64,000 nucleotides of DNA, from NCBI RefSeq assembly GCF_003364265.1, contig NZ_NXLW01000001.1, forward strand, positions 205,433-269,432, given 5' to 3'. Shown here one piece after another: positions 10,101 to 20,202 of this stretch (its first letter is position 1; the number at the start of each line of letters is the position of its first letter). This DNA comes from Helicobacter aurati. GTDB lineage: Bacteria > Campylobacterota > Campylobacteria > Campylobacterales > Helicobacteraceae. A program made the position numbers and the translations under genes. Under the pieces are notes generated by a model that had not been told where the DNA came from, ran no database searches, and saw only the letters and a program-made list of their open reading frames with translations.

Positions 10101-11375
10101 ATGTTTTTGAAAAACTTTTTGTATAGAATATTCCATATTCGTGATGACGAATTAAAGCTGCTGCTTTTCGCCTTTCTTTTTATGTTTCTGCTCTTTACTT
10201 CCTATTCGCTACTTCGTCCATTACGCGATAGCATGGGTATTGCTGGGGGGACTAGAGATTTAAAATGGCTCTTTGGTGCGACTTTCATCGTAACATTGTT
10301 GGGTTCCGTGATTGCCATGTGGATTAGCTCAATGTGCAAACGTAAAAACTACATCAATGCCGTTTTTGGGTTTTTTATCAGCAATCTCCTGATTTTCTAT
10401 GCTTGTTTTTCATTTTTCCCACATGATAGCAATGAATTTACATGGTTAGCGCGCATATTTTTTGTTTGGACATCTCTTTTTGTGATGTTTGTCTTGAGCA
10501 CGGCATGGAGTCTTATGAGCGATATTTTTAATAAAGAACAAAGCCATAGACTCTTTGGAATCATCGCAGCTGGGGTAAGCTTAGGCGGAATAATAGGCTC
10601 TAGTATCGTAAGCTTACTTGTTAAGAAAGCAGGAATAGATTCTCTAATCTTGTGTTCAGCCTTACTTCTATTTATAGCTGCATTGATAAAAAATATATTG
10701 CTCTATCAAATACGTAATAGCGATACTTTTTCTGCACGATTTGACGAACCGCTCAATGCTAAAAATCCTTTTATAGGTTTTAAGATTCTCTTATCTTCAA
10801 AATATTTGCTGTTATTCGGGCTATTTATTATCTTACTCTCTTCTACAACAACATTTCTTTATCTTGAACAAGCTCGCCTCGTAGAATTACACTTTAGCAC
10901 AAAGGAAGAACGTACAGCAGCATTCGCTAATATCACGCTTATTGTGCAAACTCTCTCGCTGATTGGGCAGCTATTTTTGACTGGAAGTATTGCAAAAAGC
11001 TTAGGGATACGATTCTTGTTGTGTGTTATTCCATTTTTACTAGGAATAGGCTTCATTGTATTGTGTTTTACGCACCCTGCTTTCTTGCCGTTTGTTATTA
11101 TTCTTACATTGCGTAATGTCGGAGAGTACGCGCTGATTAAGCCTGCTCGTGAAATGCTCTTTGTTCCATTAGACGGGGATTCCAAATATAAAGTTAAAAA
11201 TTTCCTAGACACTGTAGTTTATAGAGCAGGCGATGCCCTAAGCGCACAGCTTGAAGGGCTACTAGCGAATCAAAGTATTCAAGTGGCTTTATTGAGCGGG
11301 GCTATATGCGCATGCTCATGGGGAATATGTGGTTGGATTCTTGGGGAAAAATATCAACACAAGCAGTTTAAGTAA
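10101..11375 (+). CDS. ATP/ADP-translocase-like MFS carrier
   Basis: A 424-residue polytopic inner membrane protein with about 11-12 hydrophobic segments. The motif SYSLLRPLRDSMGI near residue 38 and the C-terminal ALIKPAREMLFVPLDGDSKYKVKNFLDTVVYRAGDAL are typical of NTP/NDP exchange transporter (TLC)-related proteins. These also occur in free-living bacteria, where the substrate is undefined. A true nucleotide exchange role as in intracellular parasites is not implied. It is monocistronic as far as I can see, with about 160 bases after the M23 peptidase gene. Confidence 0.75.
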   Translation: MFLKNFLYRIFHIRDDELKLLLFAFLFMFLLFTSYSLLRPLRDSMGIAGGTRDLKWLFGATFIVTLLGSVIAMWISSMCKRKNYINAVFGFFISNLLIFYACFSFFPHDSNEFTWLARIFFVWTSLFVMFVLSTAWSLMSDIFNKEQSHRLFGIIAAGVSLGGIIGSSIVSLLVKKAGIDSLILCSALLLFIAALIKNILLYQIRNSDTFSARFDEPLNAKNPFIGFKILLSSKYLLLFGLFIILLSSTTTFLYLEQARLVELHFSTKEERTAAFANITLIVQTLSLIGQLFLTGSIAKSLGIRFLLCVIPFLLGIGFIVLCFTHPAFLPFVIILTLRNVGEYALIKPAREMLFVPLDGDSKYKVKNFLDTVVYRAGDALSAQLEGLLANQSIQVALLSGAICACSWGICGWILGEKYQHKQFK

Positions 11376-11513
11376 AAACAAAACAATAATAACAAATAAC
11401 TATATTTTGCGCTAATTGCACAGTATTCTTAGTCTTAAATTACTCTATATTTCGATTCAATATTGAGATCTCAATCAAAATAATTCAATGACTCAATATC
11501 GAATCCATGCAAC

Positions 11514-13172
11514 TTAATGCGCCACAGCCTCGCTAATACCTATTCCTGTCTGCGCCCTAAAATCTTGTGCTTTAAAACCAGATTTATCAATGCTTGCACG
11601 TTTGCTATTGTCAATTTTAGAAATTACATAGATTGCTATAAAAGAAATGGGCATACTAAAAAGCGCGGGGTGTTTATAAGGAAAAATTGCATGCTCAAAA
11701 TGTAGTACATCCACCCATACACTTGGACTTAGAATAACCAACAATAACACAGTTAAAAGCCCAATTAACCCACCATACAAGACGCCATTTGTTGTAAGAT
11801 TCTTCCAATAAATACACAATAAAATGATAGGGAAATTCACACTAGCTGCAATCGCAAACGCTAATCCCACCGTGAAAGCAACATTTTGATTCTTAAATGC
11901 GATACCTAAGAAAATAGCTAAGATCCCTAACATAATCGTTGAAGCTTTAGTAACTCGCATTTCAAGCTTGGGATCACATTTACCGTTTTTAATCACATTG
12001 ACAAATAAATCATGACTAATCGCACTTGCCCCAGAAATTGCAAGTCCCGCCACAACGGCTAAAATAGTCGCGAACGCCACAGCCGAAATAAAGCCGTATA
12101 AAACATTGCCACCCAATACTTTTGAGAGTACTACCGCCTCCATGTTTGGAGCTACAGTGAATTTCCCATTTGAATCAATAAATTCAGGGTTGCCAAGCAG
12201 GAATGCAATCGCCCCAAAACCAATAATAAAAGTTAGTATGTAAAAATAACCAATCAAGCCTGTTGCAAAAAATACAGATTTTCTCGCTTCTTTGGCATCT
12301 TTTACTGTAAAAAATCGCATTAAAATATGGGGTAATCCAGCCGTGCCAAACATCAATGCAAGCCCTAAAGATAGCGCGGATACAGGATCAGGCAGAAATG
12401 TACCCGGAGCCATAATAGCCGCACCCTTTTCGTGATTCCGAATGGCTGTTTCAAAATAATATTGCAAATTGAAATCTGTAAGATAAAGCACCATAATCGC
12501 CATAAAACTTGCTCCGCCAAGCAAAAGACAGGCTTTAATGATTTGTACCCATGTCGTTGCGTGCATTCCGCCAAAAGCAACATAACAAATCATTAAGATT
12601 CCTACAAGTATTACAGCAGTACTATATGGTAATCCAAAAAGCACTTGAATAAGCCCACCAGCCCCAACCATTTGGGCAATCAAGTAAAACACTACTACGC
12701 TAAGACCGCTAATAGCAGAAATGGTACGTACCTTTTTTGATTCTAAGCGATAGGCAACAATGTCTGCAAAAGTATATTTACCGAGATTCCGAAATTTTTC
12801 AGCAATCAGAAACAATACGATAGGCCATCCAACTAAGAATCCAATCGAATAAATCAATCCATCGAATCCATTGACAAAAACAAGTCCAACAATCCCTAAG
12901 AAACTTGCTGCACTCATATAATCTCCAGCAATAGCAATGCCATTTTGAACTCCTGTAATATTTCCTCCTGCGGTATAAAATCCAGAAGCAGACTGTGATT
13001 TTTTACTCGAATAATAAGTAATACCCAAAGTGGCTAATACAAAAACTACAAACATGCTAATTGCAATATAATTAATCGGTGCTTTTTCTGCGCCGCTTAC
13101 ATCAATGCTTGCTGCAAAACCCTGTATTGTTGCAACAAACATAAACAATAAAATTACACTTACTTTTTTCAT
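11514..13172 (-). CDS. actP: Cation/acetate symporter ActP
   Basis: A 552-residue sodium:solute symporter of the SSS family that takes up acetate and related monocarboxylates. A cleavable-looking N-terminal hydrophobic leader (to about GFAAS) is followed by about 13 membrane segments. [33 protein letters not shown] is the characteristic ActP stretch. TAAGGATAAAT precedes the ATG. The small DUF485 protein encoded 130 bases upstream on the same strand is the usual YjcH partner. Some SSS members of this type use lactate or pyruvate, so the exact substrate is inferred. Confidence 0.9.
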   Translation of the reverse strand: MKKVSVILLFMFVATIQGFAASIDVSGAEKAPINYIAISMFVVFVLATLGITYYSSKKSQSASGFYTAGGNITGVQNGIAIAGDYMSAASFLGIVGLVFVNGFDGLIYSIGFLVGWPIVLFLIAEKFRNLGKYTFADIVAYRLESKKVRTISAISGLSVVVFYLIAQMVGAGGLIQVLFGLPYSTAVILVGILMICYVAFGGMHATTWVQIIKACLLLGGASFMAIMVLYLTDFNLQYYFETAIRNHEKGAAIMAPGTFLPDPVSALSLGLALMFGTAGLPHILMRFFTVKDAKEARKSVFFATGLIGYFYILTFIIGFGAIAFLLGNPEFIDSNGKFTVAPNMEAVVLSKVLGGNVLYGFISAVAFATILAVVAGLAISGASAISHDLFVNVIKNGKCDPKLEMRVTKASTIMLGILAIFLGIAFKNQNVAFTVGLAFAIAASVNFPIILLCIYWKNLTTNGVLYGGLIGLLTVLLLVILSPSVWVDVLHFEHAIFPYKHPALFSMPISFIAIYVISKIDNSKRASIDKSGFKAQDFRAQTGIGISEAVAH

Positions 13173-13304
13173 ATTTATCCTTAAATAATCTATAAATTTT
13201 ATTACCCTATGATTGCAATAGTAAATATTCTTTCATTGGATAAAGGTTTTACGTATTCCAAAGAATAGTCAGAGACAAATGCGATTCGTTTGGCATTGTT
13301 GTTC

Positions 13305-13643
13305 TTACTGTTCTTTCATTTCTTGAATTAATCCCGTCCTCTCCATTTCCTCTATCACTTCTGCTTGCTCTTTATCAAAGTACTTATTGGCAAACAACGT
13401 ATAAACTCCTGTACTTATAATGGATAAGACAATAATAAATACGCCGACTATAATGCCTAAACTTATTGAGCTAGGTCCTAAACGATAACCCAAAACTTCA
13501 GGGAAGAATCCAACACTTGCAATAAATACATAATAGCAAACAAAAATCACTAGGGACAAATACACAGAAAATTTATTTCTAAAAAAGACGAATTTTTCAA
13601 ATCTTTTTTTTACTTCTTCTTTTGAGGCTAATGGTTTACTCAT
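13305..13643 (-). CDS. DUF485 (YjcH-like) inner membrane protein paired with ActP
   Basis: A 112-residue protein with two hydrophobic segments (about residues 30-50 and 65-90) and charged ends. The stretch VKKRFEKFVFFRNKFSVYLS followed by a membrane helix is typical of DUF485, a family nearly always encoded next to ActP-type symporters. TAAGGAATTGTC precedes the ATG. The intervening 130 bases before actP contain no gene. Its role is unknown beyond association with acetate permeases. Confidence 0.82.
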   Translation of the reverse strand: MSKPLASKEEVKKRFEKFVFFRNKFSVYLSLVIFVCYYVFIASVGFFPEVLGYRLGPSSISLGIIVGVFIIVLSIISTGVYTLFANKYFDKEQAEVIEEMERTGLIQEMKEQ

Positions 13644-13925
13644 GACAATTCCTTATCTTAACGTTGACACTTTAATTCATTTAAAAGCTAGTTAATAATG
13701 TAACAAAAAAAGAAAATAAATCAAAAAATACTCTATTGGACATTTCATTTTTTAATGGCTTGTTCCATTAAAGTAACATAATAAAGAATATGCGAGTATT
13801 TACTTCACAACTAGATAAGATAGTAAACATTAAAATGCAGATTCTTAGAACATTTGTGAAGAAATTATTATGAAATAAAAATAATCCTAATATTATATTG
13901 TTTCAATTTATATATTCCTAGCTCT

Positions 13926-14774
13926 TCAATCTAATAATTTCTCCCAGATAATATCGCTCCAATTGACTTTTATACTGCATGTTGAAGCACGTGAGTAGAT
14001 ATTTTGAACTTCTTGTGAATTGTCTTTCTGATTGTGTCCAATATGCGTAATAAGCGGAGGTAAAACATGTATTTGCGTATTGCACTTTTTACTATTGCTA
14101 TTTTTCTTTGCATAAATCAAGGCTAATGTTGCTTCCTTATCCAATCTAGGATACACAAAGCGCACAGAATCAACACTCAAACCGTATTGCATTAATAGTA
14201 GCATTAATGTAGCAAGATTAGAAGATGGGTAACAAAAGAACATTTTACCATTTGGCTTTAATATCTTTCTTGTAGATTCTAACAAATTTTCCAAAGGGAG
14301 AAAGCTGCTTTGCCTAGCCTCTGCTTTTAATCGATTCTGTGAATGCAATGAAGAATCATAAAACGGTGGATTGGACACCACCATATCAAAACTCTGCCAA
14401 AGGGATTGCGTAGCTAGGCTGCCCTTTAGAGAATATAATTTTGTTCTCTCTGTGTTGTAATCTATACAAAAAGATTCTATGCTCGTTTTATCAAGAAAAA
14501 GCTCGCATGATCCAGCCAAAAAACAAGCACTAATGTCGTTGCTCAAAGCATTTTTGACACTAAGTAAAACATATTCTCTTTGTCTTTCGATTCCAAATAA
14601 CTTTATATTGCAATCTCGTGCGCAAAGTAACCCTAAAATCCCACTGCCACTGCCAATATCTAAGACTTTCGCATTAGCCCGCAAATAGGGTCGCAAAAAA
14701 TCCCATAGAAAAAGAGTATCGCTGTTATAGCAATAACCCTCTGTAATTTGATAGATTCGCAATTTTTTCAACAA
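13926..14774 (-). CDS. TrmN6-like N6-adenine methyltransferase (tRNA1(Val) A37 family)
   Basis: SAM-dependent methyltransferase of 282 residues. Motif I reads VLDIGSGSGILGLLCA near residue 38, and the N6-adenine catalytic motif is NPPF (in VVSNPPFYDSSLH, about residue 135). The short N-terminus IYQITEGYCYNSDTLFLWDFL matches the YfiC/TrmN6 family, which modifies A37 of tRNA1(Val); the substrate here is inferred. The start is a TTG at 14774 that overlaps the end of ribD by seven bases, indicating translational coupling. The C-terminal 45 residues after IYAKKNSN look divergent. Confidence 0.82.
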   Translation of the reverse strand: MLKKLRIYQITEGYCYNSDTLFLWDFLRPYLRANAKVLDIGSGSGILGLLCARDCNIKLFGIERQREYVLLSVKNALSNDISACFLAGSCELFLDKTSIESFCIDYNTERTKLYSLKGSLATQSLWQSFDMVVSNPPFYDSSLHSQNRLKAEARQSSFLPLENLLESTRKILKPNGKMFFCYPSSNLATLMLLLMQYGLSVDSVRFVYPRLDKEATLALIYAKKNSNSKKCNTQIHVLPPLITHIGHNQKDNSQEVQNIYSRASTCSIKVNWSDIIWEKLLD

Positions 14775-15997
14775 TCTCTATCCCTGATAAGCCAATAAAC
14801 AATATTCCGTTGCAAATCCTCAATCTTTCTACCAGCTTTCTTTTGCCAAAAATCCAATAAACTATAAGTGTGTGATAATGAAAAGCCATGCCGTTGCAAC
14901 ACATCTATTGGAATCTCTTCATTGCATAAAGCATTGGAAAATGTAGAAAGTGTTGGAGCAATGTATCCCAAAATAGAATCAACAATAAAAGGAGTGCGTT
15001 GCTCTTGCACACCACATTCTTCAAGCAATGATATAAGAAAAGCAAATCCGCCCTCAATCACAATGAAACCGCTAGTTGGTAATTCTTGCACATTACGCGC
15101 AATATGTACATTTCTATTGCCGATACGAAATTTTTGTAAATCTTTAGAATCTAATGTTTTACTAAGAACAAAAATTGTAGGTAATTTAGAATCTGTATAG
15201 GGAGCAATGCTAAAGCGATTATCAAGCAAAGGATTATCATGTCGCAATGTTTCACCAGAAATAACAATATAATCTGCGACACATCGCATATTATGCGTAA
15301 AGATTCGAGAATCCATATTACTAATCACACCATTGTGATAAGTACCATCTAATCTCTGTGCTATTTTAAAAAGAGTAAAGTGAGATTTCTCTTGCCATAC
15401 TAAAAAAGGATAAAGTAACTTGCTAGCTTCCGAGAAAAGAACGTTTTGTGTAATTGGAATATTACGCAACGTTTGAAATCCTCCGCTAGCTTTTGATGTA
15501 GGCTCACTACATCCAACAAAAATTCTATTGGGCTGTATTGCCGCTATAAGTTTTGCGCAAGGTGGCGTTTTACCGTGATGATTGCACGGCTCAAGCGTTA
15601 TAAACAAATCGCATTCATAAAATATTCCACAATGAAATCGCATAAGAAAATCATAAATTTTTTCAGAACATGTTTCTGTTTGGAAAGATTCAATCACGGA
15701 TTGCACAAAAGAATCTGCGGGTACATTCTGCGGTATGCTGCACGTAAAATACTCTTTTTGTGCGACAAAAGCTTGGCTAAGAATTTCACGTTTTCTTATA
15801 TCACTTGCAAAGAAATACAATAATGCTTCTTGACAGGCTAATACTTCTGCATGTGGCATTCCGACTTTATAATGCGCTTGGAGAGCAATAATTTCATTAT
15901 TGGCAACAATAAGTGCACCTACTGCAGGATTGGGAAGCGTTAATGTCTGAAATTGCCATGCGTAATCAATAGCAAGCCGCATAAAATGAGAATCCAT
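14768..15997 (-). CDS. ribD: Bifunctional riboflavin biosynthesis deaminase/reductase RibD
   Basis: Catalyses the second and third steps of riboflavin synthesis: deamination of the pyrimidine intermediate and reduction of its ribosyl side chain. The deaminase half carries the zinc site in PHAEVLACQEA (about residue 50) and LEPCNHHGKTPPCAKL (about 138). The C-terminal reductase half is shorter and diverged, with VISGETLRHDNPLLDNR. I chose the ATG at 15997, which has AAGG seven bases upstream; an in-frame TTG lies two codons earlier. There is an unusual insert of about 45 residues between the two deaminase motifs. No FMN riboswitch is visible upstream, and other rib genes are not in the window. 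Confidence 0.9.
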   Translation of the reverse strand: MDSHFMRLAIDYAWQFQTLTLPNPAVGALIVANNEIIALQAHYKVGMPHAEVLACQEALLYFFASDIRKREILSQAFVAQKEYFTCSIPQNVPADSFVQSVIESFQTETCSEKIYDFLMRFHCGIFYECDLFITLEPCNHHGKTPPCAKLIAAIQPNRIFVGCSEPTSKASGGFQTLRNIPITQNVLFSEASKLLYPFLVWQEKSHFTLFKIAQRLDGTYHNGVISNMDSRIFTHNMRCVADYIVISGETLRHDNPLLDNRFSIAPYTDSKLPTIFVLSKTLDSKDLQKFRIGNRNVHIARNVQELPTSGFIVIEGGFAFLISLLEECGVQEQRTPFIVDSILGYIAPTLSTFSNALCNEEIPIDVLQRHGFSLSHTYSLLDFWQKKAGRKIEDLQRNIVYWLIRDRDC

Positions 15998-16210
15998 AAA
16001 CAACCTTAACGATAAATAAACAAATAGAACGAACTTAGGATTGTAACCAAATTACCCGACTTTATCAAGAATACTCTCAATGCCTAGAAGAATCATACAA
16101 AACTATCTACTTGACAAATGAGAGTTTACTAATTAAATTTTTGGAAATTATCCGTTTTTTTGTATAATAAGCAGTAATTTCTGTTTAAATCAAGGAAACT
16201 TATAAGAATC

Positions 16211-18082
16211 ATGGATAAGGTAGCGAGTATAAAGTTTGACGATACCAAGCAAATTCTCTCTTTTTTTCGTAGTAAAAAGTCTTTGCAACACTATCTACAA
16301 CATGAAAGAAATTATTCTACTTTGCCATTACTTCAAGTAAACAACCTCAATGTGTCGTTTTTTCATGATACAGATTCTAAAGATTCCTCCGCATTTGGAT
16401 TAAAAGATATTTCCTTTACGCTCGGACATGGAGAAAGAATAGGCATAGTGGGAGAAAGTGGCAGTGGGAAAAGCCTTTTAATGCGCGTGATTATGGGATT
16501 AGAACATCATATTCATTTACAGACTGGTCAAATATTCTTTGAAAACATAGACATACTTGCACTGCAAGAATGGAAAACACAACCGACAAAAACAAATCAG
16601 ACATCTACAATACGTTATAAAAAACAAGGTTTCGGTACAAGCAAGAAGATGCGGGCTTTGCTGGGAAAGGATATAGCCTACATCCCACAAGACACTCTAA
16701 ACGCACTCAATCCAACGCATACGGTATTTAAACAAATTGAAGAAATACTCATTTTACATAAAGACACCTTGCATTACAAAACTTCGCAACAAGGATTATC
16801 TCCTAAGCAAATACGCAAGCAATACATTCTTGATCTTTGTCAAGAATTGGGTTTAGAATCTTCCATTTTGAAGAGATTCCCTCATGAATTAAGCGGAGGA
16901 CAAAGACAAAGAGTTATCATTTGCATGGCACTTGCTAGCAAGCCCAAGCTTATTATTTGTGATGAACCTACAACTGCGCTTGACGCGAATCTTACCCTGC
17001 AAACTATACAACTACTCAAATCTATCTCGAGAACCTATCGCATTGGTATGCTATTTGTTACACACGACTTAGGGTTGCTTACTCATTTTTGCAAAAAAAT
17101 AATGATTATGCAAAATGGAGCAATTATCGAAACAATTCACAACCTCAAAGACGATATGATAAAGTATTCCAAAAACTCTTATAACTTCACGTGTAATTAT
17201 ACAAATAATCTTTTTGAAGCAAATTTCCTTACACCAAAATTTTTGCTTGAATCTACCTTAAATAAAGAAGCTATAACAGATTCTTTAAACAAAAAAAAAG
17301 CTATGCAACTAGAAGATTTCAGTGTTGGAATCTATAAGCATCGTTTTTTCAATAAATATTTTCAAGCGATAACAAAAAATATCTCTTTTAGTTTGCAAGA
17401 AGGGAAAACGCTCGGAGTGATAGGGCAAAGTGGCAGCGGGAAGAGCACACTTGCACAAGGTATTGTTCACTTAATGCACACACAAGGACAAGATAGCTAC
17501 TTTGGCAAACAGCTTTCATCTAACGGCATATTAGACAAACAAAACCTTAAGAAATTTCGCGATATTGTGCAAATTGTCTTTCAAGATTCTACAAGTTCTC
17601 TCAATCCAAGATTTCGTGTTCAAGAATTAGTAAGCGAAGGTTTGACATTACGCGGCATTCCAAAGCCTCAAATTGCAAAAACTATTGAAGAAATTTTTAC
17701 ATTTTTGCAACTTGAAAAACATCTACTTTCACGTTATCCTAAGGAATTGAGCGGCGGGCAAAGGCAGAGAGTTGCTATTGCTAGAGCGATGGTTTTAAAA
17801 CCCAAGATTCTGATTTTAGACGAACCAACAAGTGCACTTGATAAATTTGTCCAGAAAAAAACACTGAATCTTTTACAAGATATGCAAAAAATATTTTCTT
17901 TGAGTTATGTTTTTATCACCCATGATTTAGATGTTTTGGCGCATATATGCGATGATGTGTTAGTTCTCCACCAAGGAAAAGTGATTGAATCTTGCGACGT
18001 ATATACTCTCTTACATTATCCTAAACATGAATACACACAACAATTGGTTGCAATGCATCAAAGTTCGAATAAATTTTATTAA
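16211..18082 (+). CDS. ABC transporter protein with two fused peptide/nickel-type ATPase domains
   Basis: A 623-residue cytoplasmic protein made of two ATP-binding cassettes of the Dpp/Opp type, like YejF or GsiA. Domain 1 has Walker A GESGSGKS (about residue 79), signature LSGGQRQRV and Walker B LIICDEPTTALD. Domain 2 has GQSGSGKST (about 407), LSGGQRQRVAIARAM and ILILDEPTSALD. The linker contains an A9 run (17291-17299). No permease or binding protein gene is adjacent, so it probably serves a transporter encoded elsewhere. The next gene starts 12 bases downstream. Substrate likely peptides, glutathione or nickel complexes; undecided. Confidence 0.88.
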   Translation: MDKVASIKFDDTKQILSFFRSKKSLQHYLQHERNYSTLPLLQVNNLNVSFFHDTDSKDSSAFGLKDISFTLGHGERIGIVGESGSGKSLLMRVIMGLEHHIHLQTGQIFFENIDILALQEWKTQPTKTNQTSTIRYKKQGFGTSKKMRALLGKDIAYIPQDTLNALNPTHTVFKQIEEILILHKDTLHYKTSQQGLSPKQIRKQYILDLCQELGLESSILKRFPHELSGGQRQRVIICMALASKPKLIICDEPTTALDANLTLQTIQLLKSISRTYRIGMLFVTHDLGLLTHFCKKIMIMQNGAIIETIHNLKDDMIKYSKNSYNFTCNYTNNLFEANFLTPKFLLESTLNKEAITDSLNKKKAMQLEDFSVGIYKHRFFNKYFQAITKNISFSLQEGKTLGVIGQSGSGKSTLAQGIVHLMHTQGQDSYFGKQLSSNGILDKQNLKKFRDIVQIVFQDSTSSLNPRFRVQELVSEGLTLRGIPKPQIAKTIEEIFTFLQLEKHLLSRYPKELSGGQRQRVAIARAMVLKPKILILDEPTSALDKFVQKKTLNLLQDMQKIFSLSYVFITHDLDVLAHICDDVLVLHQGKVIESCDVYTLLHYPKHEYTQQLVAMHQSSNKFY

Positions 18083-18094
18083 AGGAGATAAACA

Positions 18095-18709
18095 ATGAAA
18101 AATGTGGCATTATTTATAGATTGCGATAGGCTTGAGGTAGCCTTTATGACTGTTATTTTTGATTACTTTCATAATAATGGATACAACGTTTGTGTCAAGA
18201 GAGCCTATATCACAAAAAATACATTGGACTCGTGGTACAACCAGCTTGAGAAGCATTGCTTTCGGGTAGTGCTTGGTAGTAATCAGTCCAATAGCGACAT
18301 GAAATTAGCCATAGATGTTGCAAAAGCAATCTACGCGGGCAAATATGATAGCGTAGCTATTGCGTCAAACTATCGTGAGTTTATTATTTTAGCAAGCGAG
18401 ATTCAATCAATGGGGTTAGAATCTCTTTGCTTCTATCAATACTCTAAGGGCAATGAGCCTGTGCTTAAACGTGCATATAATACAATCTACAATCTTGAAC
18501 CCAATAAAGAGAGAGAGGGCTTTGAGGTTGTCGAAGATTCTGAAGATATATTTGCAGCCCTTGAAATGGCAATTGAAGGCTTGGACTCCAACCTTTTAGA
18601 GCAAAGACTAACCAATGATACAGCTACAAAACAGCAAAAAGAAAAAAAAAGAAAACCTCGTTCCAACCAAGAAACAGCCACTAGCACGCGCAAAAAACAA
18701 TCGTCTTAG
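18095..18709 (+). CDS. NYN-domain protein (PIN-like putative RNase)
   Basis: A 204-residue protein. Residues 1-125 form an NYN domain: VALFIDCDRLE provides the first acidic residue, SNQSNSDMKLAIDVAKAI the central acidic positions, and YDSVAIASNYREFIILASEI the C-terminal motif. In the usual family that last motif reads S-D-x-D-F; here it is S-N-Y-R-E-F, so at least one acidic ligand is changed and nuclease activity is uncertain. The C-terminal 40 residues are basic (KEKKRKPRSNQ…) and include an A9 run at 18642-18650, suggesting RNA binding. It follows the ABC gene closely (AAAGGAGATAAACA ATG) and precedes a universal stress protein. Confidence 0.75.
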   Translation: MKNVALFIDCDRLEVAFMTVIFDYFHNNGYNVCVKRAYITKNTLDSWYNQLEKHCFRVVLGSNQSNSDMKLAIDVAKAIYAGKYDSVAIASNYREFIILASEIQSMGLESLCFYQYSKGNEPVLKRAYNTIYNLEPNKEREGFEVVEDSEDIFAALEMAIEGLDSNLLEQRLTNDTATKQQKEKKRKPRSNQETATSTRKKQSS

Positions 18710-18752
18710 TCTATTTCACAAAATTGTATGTATTCAAACATAAGGAGGAAAC

Positions 18753-19178
18753 ATGGCAGATGCAATAAAAATCTTATTTGGTGTAAGCGACACGGAAGAA
18801 TGTAGAAAAGCTATTCCTACAATCATCAAGCTTTTTGCGAGACGCAGCGAAATCGAACTAACACTTTTGCATGTCATACCCGAAACAATTGTGCTAGCAG
18901 AAAGCGGCATTGTGGATTATGCTTCATTGGAGCATTTAAAACAAGAAGAATCAAATGAGATTCTCAATAAATTTGCGAGCATTTTTAATAATGAAGGCAT
19001 AATATGTAAGAAAATCCTTCGCAATGGAAATCCCATTGATGTTGTACTTGAAATTGCAAATGAATTTGACTTATTGGTAATTGGAGCAAGCGAATCTTCT
19101 TTGCTGCTTAGAATCTTTAATTCACATCAAAATAGCTTTATTAATTCCTCACCTATTCCAGTCTTAGTCGCTAAGTAA
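18753..19178 (+). CDS. Universal stress protein (UspA family)
   Basis: A 141-residue single-domain Usp. It has the opening strand IKILFGVSDTEECRKAIPTIIKLFARR, the middle LTLLHVIPE, and the C-terminal NPIDVVLEIANEFDLLVIGASESS. The classical G-2x-G-9x-G(S/T) ATP-binding signature is only partly preserved, so it may belong to the non-ATP-binding group. AGGAGG precedes the ATG. It sits between the NYN protein and an SDR, with short gaps, probably in the same transcript. Confidence 0.85.
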   Translation: MADAIKILFGVSDTEECRKAIPTIIKLFARRSEIELTLLHVIPETIVLAESGIVDYASLEHLKQEESNEILNKFASIFNNEGIICKKILRNGNPIDVVLEIANEFDLLVIGASESSLLLRIFNSHQNSFINSSPIPVLVAK

Positions 19179-19193
19179 TATTGAGAGACATTT

Positions 19194-19961
19194 ATGAACA
19201 TTTTGATAACTGGTGCTAGTTCTGGATTCGGCAAAGAATTGGCAATAAAATACGCACGTGAATGGGATAATCTTTCCTTATATTTGATTGCAAGACGAAA
19301 AGAAAAATTAGAGGAATTGCAAAATCACATAAAACAATACGCAACACAACATACAAAGAATATTCAAGTGCATTTGGGTGTAGGTAATGTATGTGATAAA
19401 AAATTTTTGTATCAATTTACTAAATCGCTTCATGTTGATATTCTTGTCAATAATGCGGGTCTAGCTCGTGGGGTAGAGAGCGCAGATAAAATACCATTTG
19501 AAGATTGGGAAGAAATGATTGCAGTAAATATCACAGCATTAAGTTTTCTGACGCATTGCATCTTACCTAGCATGTTAAAGCAAGGCAGTGGACATATTGT
19601 TAATATAGGCTCAATAGCTGGAACTTACCCCTACTATGGTGCTAGCGTCTATGGTGCAAGTAAAGCTTTTGTAAGGCAATTTAGTCGTAATTTGCGTGCA
19701 GAGCTTTATGATAAAAACATACGAGTAACCAATATTGAACCTGGGCTATGTGATGGCAGCGATTTTTCTCTTACGCGATTTCATGGCGACAAAAATAAGG
19801 CGGATTCAATCTATGCAAAAACAACACCGCTGCATGCTAAAGATATAGCAGAGACTATATTTTGGGCAACTAACCAACCACAACATGTTAATATCAACCA
19901 TATAGAAATTATGCCAACCACACAAGCAAGTGCTGGCTTGTCAGTCCACAATAATAAATAA
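19194..19961 (+). CDS. Short-chain dehydrogenase/reductase (YdfG-like)
   Basis: A 255-residue classical SDR that uses NAD(P)H. The cofactor-binding motif is TGASSGFGKE (residues 6-15), followed by IARRKEKL, where arginines suggest NADP preference. The structural NNAG motif, the catalytic Ser in NIGSIAGTYPY, and YGASKAF supplying Tyr and Lys are all present. Sequence pattern is closest to YdfG (3-hydroxy acid / serine dehydrogenase), but the substrate is not certain. It starts 15 bases after the Usp gene and ends the apparent ABC-NYN-Usp-SDR unit. Confidence 0.87.
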   Translation: MNILITGASSGFGKELAIKYAREWDNLSLYLIARRKEKLEELQNHIKQYATQHTKNIQVHLGVGNVCDKKFLYQFTKSLHVDILVNNAGLARGVESADKIPFEDWEEMIAVNITALSFLTHCILPSMLKQGSGHIVNIGSIAGTYPYYGASVYGASKAFVRQFSRNLRAELYDKNIRVTNIEPGLCDGSDFSLTRFHGDKNKADSIYAKTTPLHAKDIAETIFWATNQPQHVNINHIEIMPTTQASAGLSVHNNK

Positions 19962-20202
19962 ATTTATTGAGAATAAGACAAACATCTTCTTTACTGAAAC
20001 AAAATCTTCTGATTCCATTAAAACCATAATATAATCAGGCAAATGTATAAAATTGTGTAAATATCTTTTTAATAAACAGAATCAACTTCAATAGAAAATC
20101 CTTCATGAACTTTTTCAAAATACAATTATTTGAAATATATTGCTCCTTTATTAAAATAGATTCTGATTTTGCGTAAACTCTACACAATCAACAAGGAAAT
20201 AC

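Noticed and set aside
10244..10249. G6 run in the ATP/ADP-translocase-like gene as a contingency tract
   Set aside because: Six bases is short for slippage in this group, and other G6 runs occur without consequence.
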